Positions 18,201-19,752 of a stretch of DNA of 19,752 nt are shown here, piece by piece. Under the pieces are notes generated by a model. It was not told where the DNA came from. It made no database searches and saw only the letters and a list, made by a program, of their open reading frames with translations. Each line of letters opens with the position of its first letter. Position 1 is the stretch's first letter. The position numbers and the translations under genes are program-made. The stretch comes from CAKVOD01 sp050872805 (GTDB taxonomy: Bacteria > Bacillota > Clostridia > Christensenellales > UBA1242), in assembly GCA_050872805.1 (NCBI GenBank), contig JBNMHN010000014.1:1-19752 (forward strand), given 5' to 3'.

Positions 18201-18508
18201 CTGCCGCCGTCTCTTTCAATGTTCACATTGCCCGAAAGGTTGAAAGCGGAAAACCCGCTCACCAAATCCATTTGGACATTTAGCGTAACATTCGCAAGCA
18301 GTTCGTCGTTCTCTTTCAAGACAAACTCGCCGCCCGCCGTCAGCGCTTTGGCTTCCATTAGGTTGCCCACGACTTTGTCAAATGCCGACTGTTCGGCTGG
18401 CTGCACCGCGCGCGATGGCGCTGTTTTGTCGGTAAACAGAAAGACTCCGCCCACGCCCGACATCAACATAACAATGTATGTCAAAAAATAAACTAAAAAT
18501 TTTCTCAT
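9299..18508 (-). CDS. Giant exported modular protein (3069 aa) with C-terminal InlB-type repeats
   Basis: A single uninterrupted 3069-codon frame. Residues 4-25 (FLVYFLTYIVMLMSGVGGVF) are a hydrophobic signal or anchor after a short basic start; there is no lipobox. Residues about 40-2450 hold around twelve diverged modules spaced 175-250 residues, each with a helix-like entry (Y-[LFI]-D/x-I-type), a run of alternating hydrophobic beta strands, a VDxxIYVxxxGLK-type strand, and a following helix ending near FG. Residues about 2483-3069 are InlB/Listeria-Bacteroides repeats (F-x-GW[YF] ... LYAKW). No LPXTG motif, C-terminal membrane segment, S-layer homology domain or enzyme motif was seen. It is probably extracellular, held by the N-terminal segment if that is not cleaved. 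Adhesion or lipid-handling roles are guesses. GGGGA lies 6-7 nt before the ATG. It is cotranscribed with the 299-aa gene 19 bp upstream. Confidence 0.93.
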   Translation of the reverse strand: MRKFLVYFLTYIVMLMSGVGGVFLFTDKTAPSRAVQPAEQSAFDKVVGNLMEAKALTAGGEFVLKENDELLANVTLNVQMDLVSGFSAFNLSGNVNIERDGGSLAITFAYVDGKIYVDLLGARYQATTDDIGGLVKVVGAALSGVLPEIDIASMLDINALMGLMQNITEEKGETEILLKMNTPVGDIVIKTDTEYNIKSVDIPKIAFGNFTVEPKVALETKDTMIGLTKPSDDTTYAEASKQFAVLAALLNTVQTPFTATVDVLGLESRLTFDKVNLQLETTIAENDFRLAYYGNTVYANIGALGIKCDSADIAALKDFISGKFDFEQIEKQEIIGALIQKLKTIDFSKLTLQFLNQIVVDENGGLSFEYGDIKLNVQTENSKIVNARVAYKGYAVECAFNYSNVIAVSEPTGKYLTLSNVIDLTNAAVATFKANDVNADATIKVKDYTVNANVNYAYNGGNIYLNLSTNVGENDFDFTYSNGVAYLSYQGIKIKVSEQTLKDLMNEFGIELKLDSIDSIKDKISEINVDEINLDSIKQMLNINLTEEQKQTIYAILKTALDIISNTSVEMNNNILAVINGEFGANIELSDGKFAKLSANYNDYSIETSFEYKEFVQKTVAADDYIDAMQLIRVAKNFANYAKDGIFATFKANYEGVSVSGQINVIGKDIAVAAVATYGEYKVNLVFVDDVVYASALGANVKFALSDIDKVQELLNTLNVTMPQMPNVSIDANKILGVINKLYLAYTGDKISATYDDFEVSLNIANDNFSGAKLTQSGAELFAIDFVANENDISVANSDEYLDITQLFPLVEPVLNTIKANNFSGSAVLKASVNNQEIEANIDYKISITDGNIKANIRLTMYGITVNVTYIDNIIYVAVGGLSISANINDFDKVVAFIENNFGKIDAQMPNVSAENIVDILKTVASVLNVSDLSFVNTIQVANNSANIQIGKIGLTLNFAKTIMGAEIEINDLSVEKISIDSLTLELSVRTDAIVVTKPACDFVDINDILSVVDSAIATAKSNAISGQIDLQIMDGVVPIDGISPEELHFVVNYNYSYNGGNIKLDASTELLGNTLTVVLVDKVIYVSYQDINVCAAIESFGNIQMSAEVSQQQIIDYVKLAISSVSLGYNNNTLTVFASNLGKLDSAVLGITTANGGLSNVSLVCDYARVNVTFNAVENYNDIVLSENYVSAENLVELVKNIIDIASQKQIFAEIDLSVGEYAISGLVNYSELGLQAQISTQILGKNLDVKLLENTVYANFDGLKIKFSLNDIDKVVALINRTMGDSQTNAPQINVTLDKALVEKYLKKVRLGYDGERITAKVTNFDLKDFGFDFASLDLTKFGIDLSRLVSGEINVVADCQNNTLNGASVSINDYANIAVKFDRTPCDIDQNTNGYFDIIAYLPFIEPFIDGYLSGMFGTITVSAPQIEKFVGELTIDYVINNNGVQLNTTIFNQKVSATLVDNIVYLEISGLKYKFGINEISDIIDLVCREFDISIENNSQEKISLDNIHFGDINFELLNGKNLQITYKDLILQLSLENGFVASAEYDGIAVSLTQNIGNKAIAVENTDEYLPLSSVIEKASSIYSIVSNGKIAFTFDFTYDTMNFAGSASVDFKAFMQTQNIADLRVSATIVAFEKTIVIDLQNGVIYANIDGMKLQVALSEIDTILEWAEKEFGVTIDTNSNIDFDINTFIKSITQNGLNEINIDTSLVNIALSFIDNDIQSISVVYDKISAKIEIVNNFEICDITAENYSKVTGILPVCSRILQVYRTKAIALDAQVSAKLLGYDQQIDASLSIDYSDKIKVDVVAEFKGLSVTIHVRGSTIYVDFANLKVQFVEKDLLQIVDFANRNFGANLVAPTESNVEGNMVVDFINKNFNLGFELPYFGNIKTSTNDLSLDKIIDTVKKLDLSKFGTFALNENVFDMNIASGSISLDISKILDVVADFESIKANVSIIATSDAVKLATINGQDYATVEELLNTIQCVIDTLNTQKYTVSASTQVYNGQTKRFDGSINASLDISGAQKLFHGNATLHGEKDIAVTLDFDGTYIYVNYSGLKVKIHKTNIQEILGIVLAVFGYDINSLGIFDKIDLGDLNFDNFKGAMPTLDFGDPFAMLKIVGSINYSNGALTICLDGKKISGNENAQTMALNISTANGKLSHFDLNNMYTGVTSSEYFNLNIDFVDFEEVPAIEGNYFDISSISNLLKGVINTSELNDYHITATLDIKMTIIGINIDWHIPIDIQIKLVDKRPVIKAVIGPMPSVEGVNNDVDFIVGDFVKGIYKSEDRYINIYYVDENVYIHRTEHVAKVIGSRLYEKKTMVHYTTFLDNIMYYLQYMTGFTDSIMSAINESMEKAKNRENPINMGNVLLDYNNNNGSYNVKLNLKEISNDDKLDSIAISIKPSFVESAQKEYVTDLTMQMVMPLAGGVNMNLESNDMKLIDIGKSLDLSSVYAYANSYTYDEGSEWTASESDWKCQKSVSYTMSFETNGGAAVSNITSAPSAKLNLPTYSNREVIDGNTKTTYCFDGWYTTPTFDNGTEFSSDKMPRHDTKLYAKWTAVDRVNKYTLTFVTNGGADVASINEYENYSIELPTYEDRVSITDTEKTTYHFVGWYTSETFDEGTKFDATSMPSQNLTLYAKWDVVSNYQKQTINFKDFDQVVRTISGFYGDEIVLSSLENKEVSTTTSYSLYEFDGWFKSNTYEIETLFESNLMPNESFDLYAKWNLIVSKQTLTLFDGETKVDTIMATVGESIALPNYDTQVIDDLASHTRTTRTFVGWFTTPNFVDGTIFSASQMPENGTYLYAKWDEKIDAIYSIKVINAGSAIYDEVVVSGTVLDMTTFDAYNDSTLVYTSANFDESTKVDNFIVSTDSTWYLRNKFSVKVTSQYTSSLTAPYSQTYELYEGSSIVLPQYAMLSKDFGSYTSEYAFGGYKLGETTITTNTVLTPNGNCEYVAIWTETQWCTVTFDVNAWVKPSWWAPSKLVPDKTISVGNVSNTNGTNKTRIVRGTDLIFEQYVAECTHKFGATYNFKTAGWANEVKNIYDSSYGSSSIKIDSNTTLKPVWQHK
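9302..11060 (-). repeat. InlB/Listeria-Bacteroides-type repeat array in the giant protein
   Basis: Within residues about 2483-3069, four clear repeats of about 80-85 residues begin near 2483, 2567, 2652 and 2732. Each has a beta strand with TNGG or its remnant, a central [FY]-x-F-x-GW[YF] (FDGWYT, FVGWYT, FDGWFK, FVGWFT) and ends in LYAKW. About three degenerate units follow, beginning near 2816, 2881 and 2965 (FGGYKLG ... VAIW; TAGWANE ... KPVW). This repeat (Flg_new / InlB B-repeat) is known from surface proteins of Firmicutes and forms ubiquitin-like beta domains that extend a protein from the cell. Confidence 0.9.
11160..18388 (-). repeat. Twelve diverged beta-rich modules of the giant protein
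   Basis: The best marker is a strand of the form [IV]Y[VA]xxxGLKxK, found near residues 115, 297, 484, 691, 875, 1085, 1259, 1468, 1651, 1828, 2053 and, degenerate, 2301. A second marker, of the form [YF]x[DTS][IL]xxLxx[VL], recurs near 236, 415, 625, 801, 1003, 1190, 1398, 1574, 1755, 1974 and 2197. The two alternate regularly, so this is a true tandem array. No long exact nucleotide repeat was noticed, so the duplications appear old. The family was not recognised. Confidence 0.75.
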
Positions 18509-18527
18509 TATCTTCCCCTGTTCTCAA

Positions 18528-19427
18528 TCACTTTGTGACTGGGATGACATCCTTTCCACCATAGGTGAAATCTTCTCTAAGTGTACCCGTACAACCCGCG
18601 TTGACGCCCATATAGTTGACGGTGTATTTTTCGTATGTATCAATTGAAATAAATCTAAACTCTTCGTCAATCACGCAAGTGAGTGTGATTGAATCAAATG
18701 TTGGATAACTTGGCAGTTGCGAAATATTTTTCATTTGTTTGACGTAATTTAATACACTCAAAATCGCATCAAGTTCGACAACTATTTCATACCCCTTGCT
18801 ACCGTCCTCAAGCGTAATCGCCTTTGGCACTGCTGTTTTATTCAAAACTGTTTTGCTTGAGACTATGTAGGGTATGAATGACGTTATTGGCACACCATTG
18901 ACTTCGTGGAAGTCAGCAAGTTCGCGGTCGCCCTTGTCTTTCCAATTCGCGGTTAGTTGGTCGGTTATGCCCGACGCTGAATAGTAATGCAGCGTACTAT
19001 CATTTTGAGTATAATAATCACGCTCGCCGACGCTCTTGATACCCTTACTTATACTCTCTTTGTAGTACTTGCCGTCCTCATACGCCTTTACACTCAAAAC
19101 CTTTTGGTTTGCGATTGTTTTTACTTCACCTGTTCCATATACATAGACGCTGCCGTGTGTGAACATCCGCTCTTCCGCAATTTCAAAGACCTCATACGCC
19201 TTAAATGCGGACGGCGCTTTGCCTTGTGCGCGCTGCGATAGCGCTTTTGCGTCGTCACGTAACTCCGCCTCGTTATACTGCGAATAATCGACTTGCGGCG
19301 CGCCAATGAAGAATCCGCCGACAAATATGCCGCTCAAGATACCTGCTATTGACACAAATATCAGTGCGATTATGCTTTTCTTTGTGAACTGAAAAGGTTT
19401 TCTTTCCTTTGTTTTGTTTCTACTCAT
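18528..19427 (-). CDS. Membrane-anchored extracellular protein (299 aa), unknown family
   Basis: The basic N-terminus MSRNKTKERKPFQFTKK is followed by one membrane segment at about 18-42 (IIALIFVSIAGILSGIFVGG), giving an N-in, C-out anchored protein. The outer part (about 50-299) is beta-rich with aromatic-rich strands (GSVYVYGTGEV, DGKYYKES, RDYYTQNDSTLHYY) and ends in ITLTCVIDEEFRFISIDTYEKYTV. The pattern recalls half-barrel, LolA/LppX-like lipoprotein folds, which I cannot confirm. The only cysteines are C251 and C279, both near the C-terminus, so a disulfide is possible. It lies 19 bp before the giant gene, in one transcript from the promoter at 19580-19608, so the two probably act together at the cell surface. 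The start at 19427 is preceded by AAGGGG at 11 nt, with a small GGG/CCC hairpin between. Confidence 0.88.
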   Translation of the reverse strand: MSRNKTKERKPFQFTKKSIIALIFVSIAGILSGIFVGGFFIGAPQVDYSQYNEAELRDDAKALSQRAQGKAPSAFKAYEVFEIAEERMFTHGSVYVYGTGEVKTIANQKVLSVKAYEDGKYYKESISKGIKSVGERDYYTQNDSTLHYYSASGITDQLTANWKDKGDRELADFHEVNGVPITSFIPYIVSSKTVLNKTAVPKAITLEDGSKGYEIVVELDAILSVLNYVKQMKNISQLPSYPTFDSITLTCVIDEEFRFISIDTYEKYTVNYMGVNAGCTGTLREDFTYGGKDVIPVTK

Positions 19428-19432
19428 ATGTT

Positions 19433-19534
19433 GGGTTTCCCCTTATAATTTATTTTTGCCGCAACTCTCATTTTGCGGACTGATTTATTTTTTATATTGT
19501 TCCGCTGACTTGTAATCAGCAGGTGATGACTGCT
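19433..19534 (-). promoter_or_regulatory. Leader of the 299-aa gene with overlapping inverted repeats
   Basis: In transcript order, four pairings overlap one another. H1 is AGCAG/CTGCT (19534-19530 with 19522-19518). H2 is GCTGA/TCAGC (19520-19516 with 19508-19504), extendable to 7 bp with one G-U. H3 is GCGGA/TCCGC (19505-19501 with 19479-19475, 21-nt loop). H4 is CCGCAA/TTGCGG (19478-19473 with 19464-19459). H1 excludes H2, H2 excludes H3, and H3 excludes H4. Downstream, GGG-GAAA-CCC (19442/19441-19433) holds part of the Shine-Dalgarno in a GNRA-capped stem. The stems are short, and some could be chance. Confidence 0.4.
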
Positions 19535-19544
19535 ATAAAAAAGC

Positions 19545-19568
19545 ATATATAATATTAATATTATATAT
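19545..19568. repeat. 24-bp perfect AT-only palindrome just downstream of the promoter
   Basis: Positions 19545-19556 (ATATATAATATT) are followed at once by their exact reverse complement. It begins about 5 bp past the expected transcription start (near 19573). It could be a repressor site or a hairpin at the very 5' end of the mRNA. All-AT palindromes also arise by chance in AT-rich DNA. Confidence 0.7.
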
Positions 19569-19579
19569 ACTATCGAATA

Positions 19580-19608
19580 ATTATATAATTTTCTACAAAT
19601 AAAGTCAA
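19580..19608 (-). promoter_or_regulatory. Sigma-A promoter of the 299-aa/3069-aa operon
   Basis: On the minus strand, TTGACT (19608-19603) and TATAAT (19585-19580) are 17 bp apart. The expected start is near 19573, giving a leader of about 145 nt. It lies downstream of the partial gene ending at 19652, with no clear terminator seen between. Confidence 0.8.
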
Positions 19609-19651
19609 TAACTTTTGTAATATTTATACGATTTTGTGCATATAGCCATAC

Positions 19652-19752
19652 TTACTTTTGCGGTTTCCTGCGTTTTTTAGCACCTTTGTGCACTATCTTG
19701 TAAATCATACCCGACTTTATTTTGATGACGCCAAAGGGGCAAAGTTCTTGAC
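19652..19752 (-). CDS. C-terminal end of an unidentified protein (cut by window edge)
   Basis: One minus-strand frame is open from the window edge to a TAA at 19652-19654, giving 32 residues. They start QELCPFGVIKI and end in a strongly basic tail, GAKKRRKPQK. The other two frames stop earlier or give less protein-like sequence. The basic end suggests a nucleic-acid-binding or ribosome-associated protein, but the fragment is too short to assign. It lies on the same strand as everything else, 43 bp upstream of the -35 box of the next operon. It may also be a chance open frame. Confidence 0.5.
   Translation of the reverse strand, partial: QELCPFGVIKIKSGMIYKIVHKGAKKRRKPQK

Noticed and set aside
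1..19752. CRISPR array, tRNA/rRNA genes, insertion sequences, integrase or attachment sites
   Set aside because: No regularly spaced direct repeats in noncoding DNA, no tRNA or rRNA-like sequence, and no transposase or recombinase motifs were seen.

Overview
The window looks like a piece of a low-GC, Gram-positive-type (Firmicutes/Bacillota) genome. The ribosomal proteins are of bacterial Firmicutes type, Shine-Dalgarno sites are strong and purine-rich, and the promoters match the sigma-A consensus. A two-gene SufC/SufB system and a DUF1858-type CxxC protein point to an anaerobe. A very large secreted protein with InlB/Listeria-Bacteroides repeats would fit an uncultured gut clostridium, but that placement is inference. 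Every gene I can support is on the minus strand, so transcription runs from high to low coordinates.

Layout, in transcription order. (1) 19652-19752: last 32 codons of an unidentified basic-tailed protein. (2) 19608-9240: a two-gene operon. A near-consensus promoter and a leader of about 145 nt rich in inverted repeats precede a 299-aa membrane-anchored extracellular protein. A 3069-aa exported protein follows 19 nt later, and a long hairpin terminator closes the unit. The giant has about twelve diverged modules of roughly 175-250 residues, then a C-terminal run of four clear and about three degenerate InlB-type repeats. (3) 9163-7408: promoter, compact structured leader, sufC and a short sufB-like gene, which together form a minimal Fe-S cluster scaffold/ATPase pair. 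(4) 7373-5510: a consensus promoter, then three tightly coupled genes and an intrinsic terminator. The genes encode a helical 274-aa unknown, a 66-aa DUF1858 CxxC protein and a 220-aa charged protein with one C-terminal membrane segment. (5) 5450-1: the S10 ribosomal protein operon in classical order rpsJ-rplC-rplD-rplW-rplB-rpsS-rplV-rpsC-rplP-rpmC-rpsQ-rplN, with rplN cut by the window edge. Its leader of about 210 nt contains a possible H-type pseudoknot just upstream of the rpsJ ribosome binding site.

The least explained parts are the giant modular protein with its membrane-anchored partner, the three-gene DUF1858 operon, and three 5' leaders with specific pairing potential (rpsJ, sufC and the 299-aa gene). 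No rRNA, tRNA, CRISPR array, insertion sequence, integrase or attachment site was seen. All family assignments come from reading motifs; no database search or folding program was run.
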